A DNA stretch of 64,000 nt from JANNRR01 sp031401675 (GTDB lineage Bacteria > Pseudomonadota > Alphaproteobacteria > Rhodobacterales > Rhodobacteraceae): assembly GCA_031401675.1 (NCBI GenBank), contig JANNRR010000125.1, positions 36,713 through 100,712 on the forward strand, in the 5' to 3' direction. Both the position numbers and the translations under genes were made by a program. Below, in pieces: positions 35,131 through 46,076 of this stretch. The notes beneath the pieces were generated by a model. That model had not been told where the DNA came from and did no database searches. It worked only from the letters and a program-made list of their open reading frames with translations. Position 1 is the stretch's first letter; each line of letters begins with the position of its first letter.

Positions 35131-36693
35131 CTACTCCAGTTCGATGGTGCCGGGAGGTTTCGAGGTCACGTCGTAGAACACCCGGTTGATGCCCGGCACT
35201 TCGTTGATGATCCGGGTAGCGGTTTCGCCCAGGAATTCGTGGGTGAACGGGTAATAGTCGGCGGTCATGCCATCGACCGAGGTGACGGCGCGCAGGGCCA
35301 GGGCGTAATCGTAGGTGCGCCCGTCGCCCATGACGCCCACGGTTTTCATCGGTAGAAGCGCCGCGAAGGCCTGCCAGATCTCGTCGTAAAGCCCGTGCTT
35401 GCGAATCTGGTCGATATACACGGCGTCGGCCCGGCGCAGGATCGCCAGTTTTTCGCGGGTAATCTCGCCCGGGCAGCGGATGGCAAGGCCGGGGCCGGGA
35501 AAGGGGTGGCGGCAGATGAAGCTGTCGGGCAGGCCAAGCTCGCGGCCCAGGGCGCGGACTTCGTCCTTGAACAGTTCGCGCAGCGGCTCGACCAGTTTGA
35601 GCCCCATCTTTTCCGGCAGGCCACCGACATTGTGGTGCGATTTGATGGTGACCGACGGGCCGCCGGAAAAGCTGACGCTTTCGATGACATCGGGATAGAG
35701 CGTGCCCTGCGCCAGGAACTGCGCGCCGCCGATGGCCGCCGCATGTTTCTGAAACACCTCGATGAACAGCCGGCCGATGGTCTTGCGCTTTGCTTCCGGA
35801 TCGGAAACGCCGTCGAGGGCGTTCAGAAACAATTCCGACTCGTCGGCATGGATCAGCGGGATGTTGTAGGTGCCGCGAAACATCGACAGCACCTGCGCCG
35901 CCTCGTCCTGCCGCAGCAGGCCGTGATCGACAAAGACGCAAGTCAGTTGATCGCCGATCGCCTCGTGGATCAGCACGGCGGCGACCGAACTGTCGACGCC
36001 GCCGGACAGGCCGCAGATCACCCGGGCGCTGCCGACCTGATCGCGGATTTTACGGATCGCCTCGTCGCGGTAGGACGCCATGGTCCAGTCGCCGCTGAAA
36101 CCGGCGAGGCGGACGAAGTTTTCGTAAAGCTTCGCGCCGTTCGGGGTGTGGTGCACCTCGGGGTGGAACTGCACGGCATAGAACCGGCGGGCGGGGTCGG
36201 CGGTGATGGCGAAGGGCGCGTTGGGCGAAGTGCCGTAGACCCGAAATCCCGGTGCGATCTCCGAGTCATGGTCGCCGTGGCTCATCCAGACCTGTTCGCG
36301 GATATCCTTGAACCAGCCCTGCAGCAGCGGCAGCCGGTCCGGGGTCGGCGTGACATAGGCGCGGCCGAACTCGGCGGTGCCGTGGCCGCGTTCGACGCGG
36401 CCGCCCAACAGGTGCATCATCACCTGCTGGCCGTAGCAGATGCCGAGGATCGGCACGTTCAGGCTGAAGAGGGCCATGGGCGGCATCGGCGCGCCGTCGG
36501 CAAACACCGAAGCCGGGCCGCCGGACAGGATCACAGCTTTCGGCGCGAACGCCCGCAGGAACGCGGCGTCGACCCGGTTGAACGGATGAATCTCGCAATA
36601 GACATTGAGCTCGCGCAAGCGGCGGGCGATCAGCTGGGTGACCTGGGAGCCGAAGTCGATGATCAAGAGGCGGTCGTGCGGGGACTGGGTCAT
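35131..36693 (-). CDS. guaA: GMP synthase (glutamine-hydrolysing)
   Basis: 520 residues, standard length. Converts XMP to GMP. An N-terminal class I amidotransferase carries Cys in GICYGQQ and His-Glu in FHPEVHH. The ATP-pyrophosphatase domain has GLSGGVDSSV, and the C-terminal dimerisation domain ends with SKPPGTIELE. ATG 36693 (MTQSPHDRLLIIDFGSQ) is the family start; the frame opens 93 bp earlier within a dispersed repeat. Confidence 0.98.
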   Translation of the reverse strand: MTQSPHDRLLIIDFGSQVTQLIARRLRELNVYCEIHPFNRVDAAFLRAFAPKAVILSGGPASVFADGAPMPPMALFSLNVPILGICYGQQVMMHLLGGRVERGHGTAEFGRAYVTPTPDRLPLLQGWFKDIREQVWMSHGDHDSEIAPGFRVYGTSPNAPFAITADPARRFYAVQFHPEVHHTPNGAKLYENFVRLAGFSGDWTMASYRDEAIRKIRDQVGSARVICGLSGGVDSSVAAVLIHEAIGDQLTCVFVDHGLLRQDEAAQVLSMFRGTYNIPLIHADESELFLNALDGVSDPEAKRKTIGRLFIEVFQKHAAAIGGAQFLAQGTLYPDVIESVSFSGGPSVTIKSHHNVGGLPEKMGLKLVEPLRELFKDEVRALGRELGLPDSFICRHPFPGPGLAIRCPGEITREKLAILRRADAVYIDQIRKHGLYDEIWQAFAALLPMKTVGVMGDGRTYDYALALRAVTSVDGMTADYYPFTHEFLGETATRIINEVPGINRVFYDVTSKPPGTIELE

Positions 36694-36760
36694 GCGGCGG
36701 GGATAATGCGCGCGCTGCACGAGGGCAAGGGTGAGTGGAGGTGCCGGGGCTGCTCGCCCC

Positions 36761-36790
36761 GGACCCCGGGGATATTTCGAGAACAAAGAG
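36761..36790. repeat. short dispersed repeat (CCCCGGGGATATTTCGAGAACAAAGAG)
   Basis: Third copy of the family at 12891 and 18141, preceded here by GCCGGGGCTGCTCGCCCCGG, a hairpin-forming block. It lies in the 206-bp gap between the divergent guaA and MttB-family genes. Confidence 0.6.
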
Positions 36791-36899
36791 ATGCAGGCAG
36801 CAGGGCGATGTCGTTTTGTGCCCGCAACGGGCGGTATTTGCGCATTCGTGACCTGGGCGAGCGCGTAAACCGGGATCGAGCGGGATGGAGGACACGGCG

Positions 36900-38441
36900 A
36901 TGACGGAACAGGCGGGGCGGCGGGCGCGGACCGGGGGCGGGGCGACGCGGCGGGCCGAGCGGGCGGTGGTCAGTTTCGAGACGGCGCGGTTCATCGAGCG
37001 CAACATCCCGAATTTCGAGATCCTGAACGAGGAGGCGCTGCAGATTATCGAGTGGAACGCCGATACGGTGCTGGAGGAGATCGGGGTGAATTTCCCCGAG
37101 AATCCGGGGGCGTTGGCGTTGTGGAAGGCCGCCGGGGCCGATGTGCGCGGCGAGCGGGTGCGGATGCCGCGCGGGCTGGCGCGGGCCTTGTGCAAGACCG
37201 CGCCGGGGCGGATCGTGCAGCATGCCCGCAACCCCGAGCGGAATGTCGAGATCGGCGGGCGGTCGCTGGTGCTGGCCCCGGTCTATGGCCCGCCGTTCGT
37301 GCGCGATGCGGCCGGCGGGCGGCGCTATGCGACGATGGCGGATTTCCGCAATTTCGTGAAGCTGGGCTACATGTCGAAATGGCTGCACCATTCCGGCGGC
37401 ACGGTGTGCGAGCCGACCGACGTGCCGGTGAACAAGCGGCATCTTGACATGCTGCATGCCCACATGACGCTGAGCGACAAGCCCTACATGGGGTCGGTCA
37501 CTGAACCCAGCCGGGCGGCGGATTCGGTCGAAATGAGCAAGATCCTGTTTGGTGCCGATTTTGTTGATCAGAACGTAGTGATGACCAGCCTGATCAACAT
37601 CAACAGCCCGCTGACCTTCGACAGCACCATGATGGGGGCCTTGGAGGTCTATGCCCGCGCCGGGCAGGCCTGCGTGATCTCACCCTTCATCGTCGGTGGC
37701 GCGATGGCACCGGTGTCGGTCGCGGGCACGCTGACCCAGGTGCTGGCCGAGGTGTTGACCGGCGTGGCCTATAGCCAGTTGCTGCGCCAGGGCGCGCCGG
37801 TAGTCTTTGGGGCTTTTGTTGCCTCGATCGACATGAACTCCGGGGCACCGACATTCGGCACGCCCGAAGCCAGCCTGGTGACATACGGTGCCGGCCAATT
37901 GGCGCGGCGGATGGGGTTGCCCTACCGTTCCGGCGGGGCTTTCTGCGGATCGAAACTGCCCGATGCGCAGGCCGCTTATGAAACCGCCAACAGCCTGAAC
38001 ATGGCGTTGCTGGCCGGGGTGAATTTCATGCTGCATGCCTGCGGCTGGCTGGAAGGCGGGCTGGTGTCGTCTTACGAGAAATTCGTGATGGACGCCGATC
38101 AATTGGGCATCCTGCACCACCTGGCACGCGGTATCGACATGTCGGAAAACGGGCTGGCCATGGATGCGATCCGCGAGGTCGGCCCCGGCTCGCACTATCT
38201 TGGCAGCGCCCATACCCAGGCGAATTTCAAGGACGCCTTCTGGCGCAGCGACCTGTTTGACTATCGCCCGTTCGAGACTTGGGACGAGGATGGCGGCAAG
38301 GATACCCAGGCGCTGGCTTCGGCGCGGGTGGCCAAGCTGATGGCCGATTATCAGCCGCCACAGCAGGATGTCGCGGTGACCGAGGCGCTTGATGACTATG
38401 TCGCGCGCAAAAAGGCCGCCATGCCGGACGCGTTTGTCTGA
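36900..38441 (+). CDS. trimethylamine methyltransferase (MttB) family protein, non-pyrrolysine
   Basis: 513 residues of the MttB superfamily: FEILNEEALQIIEWNADTVLEEIGVNFPENPGAL at the start and GSAHTQANFKDAFWRSDLFDYRPFETWDEDGGKDT near the end. The frame has no internal amber codon, so it lacks pyrrolysine, as in MtgB-like glycine-betaine methyltransferases. Such proteins move a methyl group from a quaternary amine to a corrinoid protein. No corrinoid protein or reactivase gene is adjacent, so the substrate is open. ATG 36900 has GGAGG 8 bp upstream. Confidence 0.9.
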   Translation: MTEQAGRRARTGGGATRRAERAVVSFETARFIERNIPNFEILNEEALQIIEWNADTVLEEIGVNFPENPGALALWKAAGADVRGERVRMPRGLARALCKTAPGRIVQHARNPERNVEIGGRSLVLAPVYGPPFVRDAAGGRRYATMADFRNFVKLGYMSKWLHHSGGTVCEPTDVPVNKRHLDMLHAHMTLSDKPYMGSVTEPSRAADSVEMSKILFGADFVDQNVVMTSLININSPLTFDSTMMGALEVYARAGQACVISPFIVGGAMAPVSVAGTLTQVLAEVLTGVAYSQLLRQGAPVVFGAFVASIDMNSGAPTFGTPEASLVTYGAGQLARRMGLPYRSGGAFCGSKLPDAQAAYETANSLNMALLAGVNFMLHACGWLEGGLVSSYEKFVMDADQLGILHHLARGIDMSENGLAMDAIREVGPGSHYLGSAHTQANFKDAFWRSDLFDYRPFETWDEDGGKDTQALASARVAKLMADYQPPQQDVAVTEALDDYVARKKAAMPDAFV

Positions 38442-38497
38442 CCGGCACGCCCGATGACAGGAAAGACGGGCGCAAGCCAGCCTGCGCCCGTTTCGCT

Positions 38498-38788
38498 TCA
38501 GACGGCGGCGCGGCGCGGCAACAGCCGGGCCTCGGCCATCATGGCGATCAGCACTTCGACATGGCGCGATACCGAATAGGCGGCGTCGCCCAGGCGGCGG
38601 GTTTCTTCCAGCCGCTGTTCTTCCGACATCAGGATGCCCAGGGCGCGGTCCGGTGACGGGATCGACCCTGTGTGTGTCAGGCCACGCAAATCCCGTTCGC
38701 GACGATAGTCGGTCATTCCGATGCGGGCGGCGCGGATCAGAAGCGACGGGCGTCGCAAGGTGTTCAGCAGCGCAAGTGGGTCGGTCAT
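38498..38788 (-). CDS. DUF6477 family protein
   Basis: 96 residues beginning MTDPLALLNTLRRPSLLIRAARIG, then DYRRERDLRGL and EEQRLEETRRLGDAAYSVSRHVEVLIAMMAEA. It looks like a short helical protein characteristic of Rhodobacterales. AAGGAGG lies 5 bp before ATG 38788, so this start is well supported. It diverges from the DUF6456 gene, sharing a 219-bp region with a CtrA-type box. Confidence 0.8.
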   Translation of the reverse strand: MTDPLALLNTLRRPSLLIRAARIGMTDYRRERDLRGLTHTGSIPSPDRALGILMSEEQRLEETRRLGDAAYSVSRHVEVLIAMMAEARLLPRRAAV

Positions 38789-38919
38789 CACAGCCTCCTT
38801 CAATTCCGGGGGCAGATTTGCACAACCTATGCGGGTGTTGCGGAAAGCGCGCAACCAACGCGCGATCCCTTACGAACAGTTTAGGTTTTTGACTCAATTA
38901 TCCAGAAAAACCGTTTGCA

Positions 38920-38935
38920 TTAACCATGGTGTAAC
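38920..38935. promoter_or_regulatory. CtrA-type box TTAACCAT-ggt-GTAAC
   Basis: TTAA-N7-GTAAC with the canonical TTAACCAT half-site. It sits between the divergent DUF6477 and DUF6456 genes, where it could control either. Confidence 0.5.
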
Positions 38936-39007
38936 GAATGCCCCTCTAGGTTGAGTCGGCTGGGGGCGCCATTTGGACACACGTTGCGGGAGGCGTGTGA
39001 CGATGAC

Positions 39008-40222
39008 ATGACCGCGTCTGCCAAGCCATGCCCAAACCTGCCAGGCCCCACCCTGCCAGGCCCGAACCTGCCAGGCCCGAACCTGCCGGGCGCCAATCTG
39101 CCATGCCTGACCCTGCCTGTCCCGGCTTTGCCAGGCTGGATCCCGCATTCGGTCCGGCTGTATCTGTCGCACACCGAGGGCGGCTTGTCGCTGCGGGCCC
39201 TGGCGCGGCGCGAGGGCTGCCATGCCTCGACAGTGTTGCGACTGGTGCGCCGGTTCGAGAACCGCCGGGATGATCCCTTGGTCGACGAAGCCCTGACCCG
39301 GCTTGGCGGTGCCGCGAAGCCTGAGTTTGACATGATCGAATCCAAGGAGACCCCCGCAATGACGGCACCATTCCGCCATGACCCGATGCTGACGGACGAA
39401 GCCACGATCCTGCGCGAAGCCCGGCGCATTCTGCGCCGGTTGTGCGAGACGGGGGCGGTGTTGGCCGTGGCCCAGGATATGGAAAAGGCGGTTGTTCTGC
39501 GCACCATGCCGGATGGACGCAGCAACCGGACCGGCGTCGTGGACCGGACGGTGGCGCAGGCCTTTGCCCTGAAGGACTGGATCAGCTGCCGGCAGACCGG
39601 ACGGGTGGCCGCCTATGAGATCACCGGAGTCGGGCGGGCGGCGCTGAAGCGGATGCTGGCCGAGGAGCAGCAGGTCAGGGCCGGATTTGCCGAAGCCCCG
39701 ATGCCGTTCGCCGACCAGCACCGGCTCTGGGGGGAACGCGCGGTGCCGGGTGCCGGCGAAGCCGAGCCAAGCCGGATGCGCCACAACCTGGCGGAAAGCC
39801 CGATTGCGCTGCTGGCCCGACGCCGCGACAAGGACGGGCAGGCTTTTTTGACACCGGAGATGGTGACGGCGGCGGAACGGCTGCGCGAGGATTTCGAACT
39901 GGCGCAGATGGGGCCGCGGGTGGCACAGAACTGGGACCGGTTCCTGACGGCCGGAGACCGGGGCGGCTTTGCCACCGACAACGGCATTGCCGAGGGGCCG
40001 CGGGCGGCGCGCGACCGGGTGGCGTCGGCGCTGCGTGATCTGGGGCCGGGCCTCGGTGACATGGTGCTGCGCTGCTGCTGCTTTCTGGAAGGCATGGAGC
40101 AGGCGGAAAAGCGGCTGGGCTGGTCGGCGCGGTCGGGCAAGATCGTGCTTCGGATCGCGCTGATCCGGTTGGAGCGGCACTATGAGGAAACCGGTGGCAA
40201 ATCGTCGCCGCTGATCGGTTGA
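39008..40222 (+). CDS. DUF6456 domain protein with N-terminal pentapeptide repeat
   Basis: 404 residues. After a short N-terminus come LPGPT/N pentapeptides (residues about 11-39). A helix-turn-helix-like segment follows (GGLSLRALARREGCHASTVLRLVRRFENRRDDPLVDEAL, about 57-95), and then the DUF6456 region (RLREDFELAQMGPRVAQNWDRFL to KIVLRIALIRLERHY). ATG 39008 is taken; a TTG at 38951 is also in frame. The HTH suggests DNA binding, possibly in CtrA-controlled processes, but this is inference. Confidence 0.78.
   Translation: MTASAKPCPNLPGPTLPGPNLPGPNLPGANLPCLTLPVPALPGWIPHSVRLYLSHTEGGLSLRALARREGCHASTVLRLVRRFENRRDDPLVDEALTRLGGAAKPEFDMIESKETPAMTAPFRHDPMLTDEATILREARRILRRLCETGAVLAVAQDMEKAVVLRTMPDGRSNRTGVVDRTVAQAFALKDWISCRQTGRVAAYEITGVGRAALKRMLAEEQQVRAGFAEAPMPFADQHRLWGERAVPGAGEAEPSRMRHNLAESPIALLARRRDKDGQAFLTPEMVTAAERLREDFELAQMGPRVAQNWDRFLTAGDRGGFATDNGIAEGPRAARDRVASALRDLGPGLGDMVLRCCCFLEGMEQAEKRLGWSARSGKIVLRIALIRLERHYEETGGKSSPLIG
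39037..39126 (+). repeat. six 15-bp tandem repeat units inside the DUF6456 gene
   Basis: Units of CCTGCCAGGCCCGAA, three nearly identical and three diverged, encode LPGPN-like pentapeptides. The period keeps the reading frame, so copy number could vary without breaking the gene. Confidence 0.8.
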
Positions 40223-40264
40223 GCGGGCTGGCGCTGTCCTACGGGACCGCGCCAGCCATTTCTG

Positions 40265-42472
<2,208 letters not shown>

Positions 42473-42743
42473 GAAGTCTACCGCCCTGTTGCAGTGGCCG
42501 CCCGGGCAGGTCCGTTACGCGTCCTGCCGCCGTCCAGTTTAGAATGATTCCAGCCCCCGGAAGGTAAGAATGATTCCGGCGAAGAACAAGCCTGTTCGTC
42601 TTTCTTGCCAGCCCAATGCCTGTGCGCCACCGGCCCGGCATGGTCTGACAGGTCGGGCCAAACAGCCCTGTCGCCGGTGCGGGGATCCGCCTGCGTCGGG
42701 CGGGCACGGCGCCTTGGCCACGGCCCGCCCGACAATGGCGAAC

Positions 42744-43427
42744 TCAATCGGCGCGGGTGATCCCGGCGGCGTACAGCATGCCGGCCACAGCACCGCCGGC
42801 CAACGGTGCCACGATGAACACCCACAGATCGGCCAGTGCCTTGCCGCCGACAAACAGCGCCGGGCCGATCGACCGCGCCGGATTGACCGAGACGCCGGTG
42901 ACGTTGATGCCGACGAGGTGGATGCCGGCGAGCGTCAGGCCGATGGCCAGGCCGGCCATTGCCGCCGGCGCCCCGTCCTGGGTTGCCCCCAGAATGACGG
43001 TCACGAACAGGAATGTAGCGACCAACTCGAAGATCAGTGCCGCGATCAGGGAATACTCGCCCAGATAGCCGGTGCCGAAACCGTTCTGCCCGAGGCCGTT
43101 GCCGGCAACGGTGTAATCTGCCTTGCCGGTGGCGATCAGCAGGATAACCAGCGCGCCGAGGATGGCACCAGCCACTTGTGCAATGGCGTAGCCGACGAAG
43201 TCACCGATGCTCATCCGCCCCGCTGTCACCATCCCGAGCGATACCGCCGGGTTGAGATGCGCCCCCGATATCGCGCCAAGCCCATAGGCCGCTGCGACGA
43301 TGGAAATGCCGAAGGCCAGCGAAATGCCCAGCATGCCGATTTGCGCCCCCATCAGCACGGCAGAGCCGCAGCCGAAGAACACCAGTATGAAGGTGCCAAG
43401 CACCTCTGCGATCAGTTTTTTCGTCAT
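42744..43427 (-). CDS. aqpZ: aquaporin Z
   Basis: 227 residues with six membrane helices and both pore motifs, SGAHLNPAVS and GVSVNPARSIGPAL. His and Arg of the selectivity filter fit water-specific AqpZ (ARS after the second NP, no glycerol-facilitator Asp). ATG 43427 gives MTKKLIAEVLGTFILVFFGCG, the standard N-terminus. Divergent from lipA. Confidence 0.94.
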   Translation of the reverse strand: MTKKLIAEVLGTFILVFFGCGSAVLMGAQIGMLGISLAFGISIVAAAYGLGAISGAHLNPAVSLGMVTAGRMSIGDFVGYAIAQVAGAILGALVILLIATGKADYTVAGNGLGQNGFGTGYLGEYSLIAALIFELVATFLFVTVILGATQDGAPAAMAGLAIGLTLAGIHLVGINVTGVSVNPARSIGPALFVGGKALADLWVFIVAPLAGGAVAGMLYAAGITRAD

Positions 43428-43565
43428 CTCTGTCCCTCTCGGCCGGTTCGGGCCGTTCATTGCAGGTGCCAGCGGCGCAGCATGGCAGGCATGCCGCCAA
43501 GTTCGTTGCCTGTTCAGTCTAATCAGCTTATGTGACAGAGCATCGAAAGACAGGGGGAAAATTCC

Positions 43566-44516
43566 TTGCGCGACCTCAAGATCCCGTCCGAACGTCACCC
43601 GGAAAAGGCGCATCGCCCGGACGCCGCGCGGCTGCCGAAGCCGGAATGGATCCGGGTCAGGGCCCCGACCTCGGCCAGATACAAGGAAACCCGCGACATT
43701 CTGCGCGACAACCGGCTGGTCACGGTCTGTGAAGAGGCGGGATGCCCGAATGTCGGCGAATGCTGGAGCCAGGGCCACGCCACCATGATGATCATGGGCG
43801 AGATCTGCACGCGCGGCTGCACATTCTGCAATGTGGCCACCGGCAAGCCGCAGACGCTGGACGCATTCGAGCCGGGGCGGGTGGCGCATGCGGTGGCGAC
43901 GCTGGGGCTGGCGCATGTCGTCGTCACGTCGGTGGACCGCGACGATCTGGAGGATGGCGGGGCCGCGCATTTCGCGCAGGTGATCCGGGCGATCCGGCAT
44001 CGGGCGCCGGGCACGACGATCGAGATTCTGACCCCCGATTTCCTGAAGTGCCCGGCCAGCGCGCTGGAAACCGTGGTCGAGGCCCGGCCGGACGTGTTCA
44101 ACCACAATCTGGAAACCGTGCCGGGCCTGTACGCCGAGGTGCGCCCCGGTGCCCGCTATTTCCACTCGCTGCGCCTGTTGCAGCGGATCAAGGAACTGGA
44201 CCCGGCGATGTTCACCAAGTCGGGGATCATGGTCGGGTTGGGCGAGGACCGGGCGGCGGTGCTGCAAGTGATGGATGACATGCGCTCGGCCGATGTGGAT
44301 TTTCTGACCATCGGCCAGTATCTGCAACCGACGGCGAAACATCACGCTGTGGCGCGCTATGTGACGCCGGACGAATTTGTGGCGTACGAGGCGGCGGCGC
44401 GCGGCAAGGGCTTTGCCATGGTCTCTGCCACGCCGCTGACGCGGTCGAGCTATCATGCCGGAGAGGATTTTGCCCGGCTGCGTGCGGCGCGGCTGGACCG
44501 GCTGGGGCGGAGCTGA
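43566..44516 (+). CDS. lipA: lipoyl synthase
   Basis: 316 residues. Radical-SAM enzyme that inserts two sulfurs into octanoyl groups on lipoate-dependent enzymes. The auxiliary cluster motif CEEAGCPNVGEC, the radical-SAM motif CTRGCTFC and the C-terminal RSSYHAGE are all present. It starts with TTG (43566), with GGGGG about 9 bp upstream and no usable ATG nearby. It ends just before a double hairpin shared with the convergent cytochrome gene. Confidence 0.97.
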   Translation: MRDLKIPSERHPEKAHRPDAARLPKPEWIRVRAPTSARYKETRDILRDNRLVTVCEEAGCPNVGECWSQGHATMMIMGEICTRGCTFCNVATGKPQTLDAFEPGRVAHAVATLGLAHVVVTSVDRDDLEDGGAAHFAQVIRAIRHRAPGTTIEILTPDFLKCPASALETVVEARPDVFNHNLETVPGLYAEVRPGARYFHSLRLLQRIKELDPAMFTKSGIMVGLGEDRAAVLQVMDDMRSADVDFLTIGQYLQPTAKHHAVARYVTPDEFVAYEAAARGKGFAMVSATPLTRSSYHAGEDFARLRAARLDRLGRS

Positions 44517-44538
44517 GCCCGGACCTGCGACCGCAACC

Positions 44539-44586
44539 AAAATCCTTGCCAAGGATTTTGCCAAGAGTTTTGCTGAAAACTCTTGG
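44539..44586. terminator. twin-hairpin bidirectional terminator
   Basis: AAAATCCTT-GCC-AAGGATTTT followed by CCAAGAGTTTT-GCTG-AAAACTCTTGG (perfect 11-bp arms). Located between lipA and a convergent cytochrome gene. A degenerate relative lies at 25333-25376. Confidence 0.75.
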
Positions 44587-44588
44587 GG

Positions 44589-45476
44589 CTACGGCACCGC
44601 CGGGACTAGTTTCAGATAGGCTGCGATGGCGGCGCGGTCGGTGACCGGCAGCATCGCCAGATTCTCCACCACATAGGCCATGTGGCCGCCGACCGAATCG
44701 AACTCGGGCGTAAAGCCGGTGGTGAAGAATTCCACCAGATCGGCCTCGCTCCACGTCAGTTTGGCCGGTGTGACGTTGGGGATGGTGCCCTTGCCGGACG
44801 GGTCGGGCGCGCCGGCCAGCCAGCGCGACCGGTCTGGCCCGCCGAGCACGTTGCGCGGCGTGTGGCATTCGCCGCAATGCGCCAGTGCTTCGGCCAGATA
44901 GCGGCCGCGCGCGGCCGTTGGCGGCATGTCGCCGTCGACCGCCCAGTTGTCGGAATAGAACAGCAATTTCCAGCCGCCAAGGCTCAGGCGGATGTTGAAC
45001 GGAAAGCCGACTTCGTGAGGCTCATTGGCCCGGTCGGACGCCGGCAAGGTGTCGAGATAGGCCTTCAGATCGACGATATCCTGCAGCGTGGCCTTGGCGT
45101 AGGAGGTATAGGGAAACGCCGGATAATAGTGCGACCCTTCCGGCGAGGTACCGAAATGCATGGCGTTGGCCAGGTCAAGCGCGGTCCAGCCGGCGATCCC
45201 CTGATCCGACGGCGAAATGTTCGGCACCAGGAAATCGCCAAAGGGTGAGGCCAGCCGCCGCCCGCCCTGCAGGACCAACCGCGCCTCGCCCACTGCCTTG
45301 ACATCGGCGTGGCAAGAAGCGCAGCCCCCCGCCCAGAACACCTGCTGCCCGTGCGACAGATCGCCGGTAAGCCCGGCGAGGTCAGCCTCGGCGAAGCTGC
45401 GGGGTTTAGTGATGAACAGGAATCCCGCGAACCCGATCAGGCCCAACAGCACCAGACCAATCAACCAGCGGATCAT
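44589..45476 (-). CDS. membrane-anchored diheme cytochrome c
   Basis: 295 residues. An N-terminal membrane anchor (IRWLIGLVLLGLIGFAGFLF) and two heme-binding motifs, CASCH near residue 53 and CGECH near 203. Between them, methionine-containing loops (NAMHFGTSPEGSHYYPAFPYTSY) resemble the cytochrome subunits of periplasmic dehydrogenases. No dehydrogenase gene is adjacent. It lies 45 bp downstream of the cytochrome c'-like gene on the same strand, so they may form an electron-transfer pair. Confidence 0.88.
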   Translation of the reverse strand: MIRWLIGLVLLGLIGFAGFLFITKPRSFAEADLAGLTGDLSHGQQVFWAGGCASCHADVKAVGEARLVLQGGRRLASPFGDFLVPNISPSDQGIAGWTALDLANAMHFGTSPEGSHYYPAFPYTSYAKATLQDIVDLKAYLDTLPASDRANEPHEVGFPFNIRLSLGGWKLLFYSDNWAVDGDMPPTAARGRYLAEALAHCGECHTPRNVLGGPDRSRWLAGAPDPSGKGTIPNVTPAKLTWSEADLVEFFTTGFTPEFDSVGGHMAYVVENLAMLPVTDRAAIAAYLKLVPAVP

Positions 45477-45521
45477 GCGGCCCCTCCTGCGGTTCGGACG
45501 GGCCTCCCGGGCCCTTTTGGC

Positions 45522-45983
45522 CTATTCTGCGGCGCGGAACGCCTTGTGGCAAGCACCACATGCCCCGCCCAGGGCCGCCATTCCACCCTGCAGCGCCGCA
45601 AGATCGGTTCCGGCGGCAACCTGCATGGCGACGGCGGCGGCATTCAGGTTGGTGACGTTGGTCATGATGTCGGAGTCAGCGGCCCAGATTGCGGGCAACG
45701 CCTTGGTGCCGGTGTGGGCGACATTGTCCGAGCCTTCGGGCCAGAGCGCGCTTTGATTGAGCGAGGACAGCGCCACCAGATTGCCGGCGGCAGCATTGGC
45801 GGCACCGGCATCATAGGGCAGATCGCCCTGAGCCATCGCCCCAAGCTGGCCGATGTTGAACGCGAACAGCCCCATCAGGGCCTGGCGCGCCTTGATCGCC
45901 CCGTCATGCGGCCCCTCGGCCAGGACGGCGCTGCCCAGAAGGGCCAGGGCAGCGGACACGGCGAGCGTACGGATCGGTTTCAT
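45522..45983 (-). CDS. cytochrome c' / c556-family protein
   Basis: 153 residues. Signal peptide MKPIRTLAVSAALALLGSAVLA, then a helical body with the single heme motif CGACHKAFR near the C-terminus, the arrangement of cytochrome c' and c556. Such proteins bind NO or transfer electrons in the periplasm. ATG 45983 gives a complete signal peptide. Divergent from a LysR-type regulator across 93 bp. Confidence 0.9.
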   Translation of the reverse strand: MKPIRTLAVSAALALLGSAVLAEGPHDGAIKARQALMGLFAFNIGQLGAMAQGDLPYDAGAANAAAGNLVALSSLNQSALWPEGSDNVAHTGTKALPAIWAADSDIMTNVTNLNAAAVAMQVAAGTDLAALQGGMAALGGACGACHKAFRAAE

Positions 45984-46058
45984 TGCGGTTTCTCCTGATG
46001 ACTTGGGTCCAGCCCAAGGATGCTGTGTGACGGAATGCATTACCATTCACGAAATCCG

Positions 46059-46072
46059 CATGATAATATGCG
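46059..46072. promoter_or_regulatory. inverted repeat GCAT-GATAAT-ATGC
   Basis: Lies next to the LysR start codon in the divergent gap to the cytochrome genes. Candidate LysR autoregulatory site. Confidence 0.35.
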
Positions 46073-46076
46073 ATTC

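Noticed and set aside
39037..39126. CRISPR-like array
   Set aside because: The 15-bp units have no spacers, stay in frame and encode a Pro-Gly repeat.
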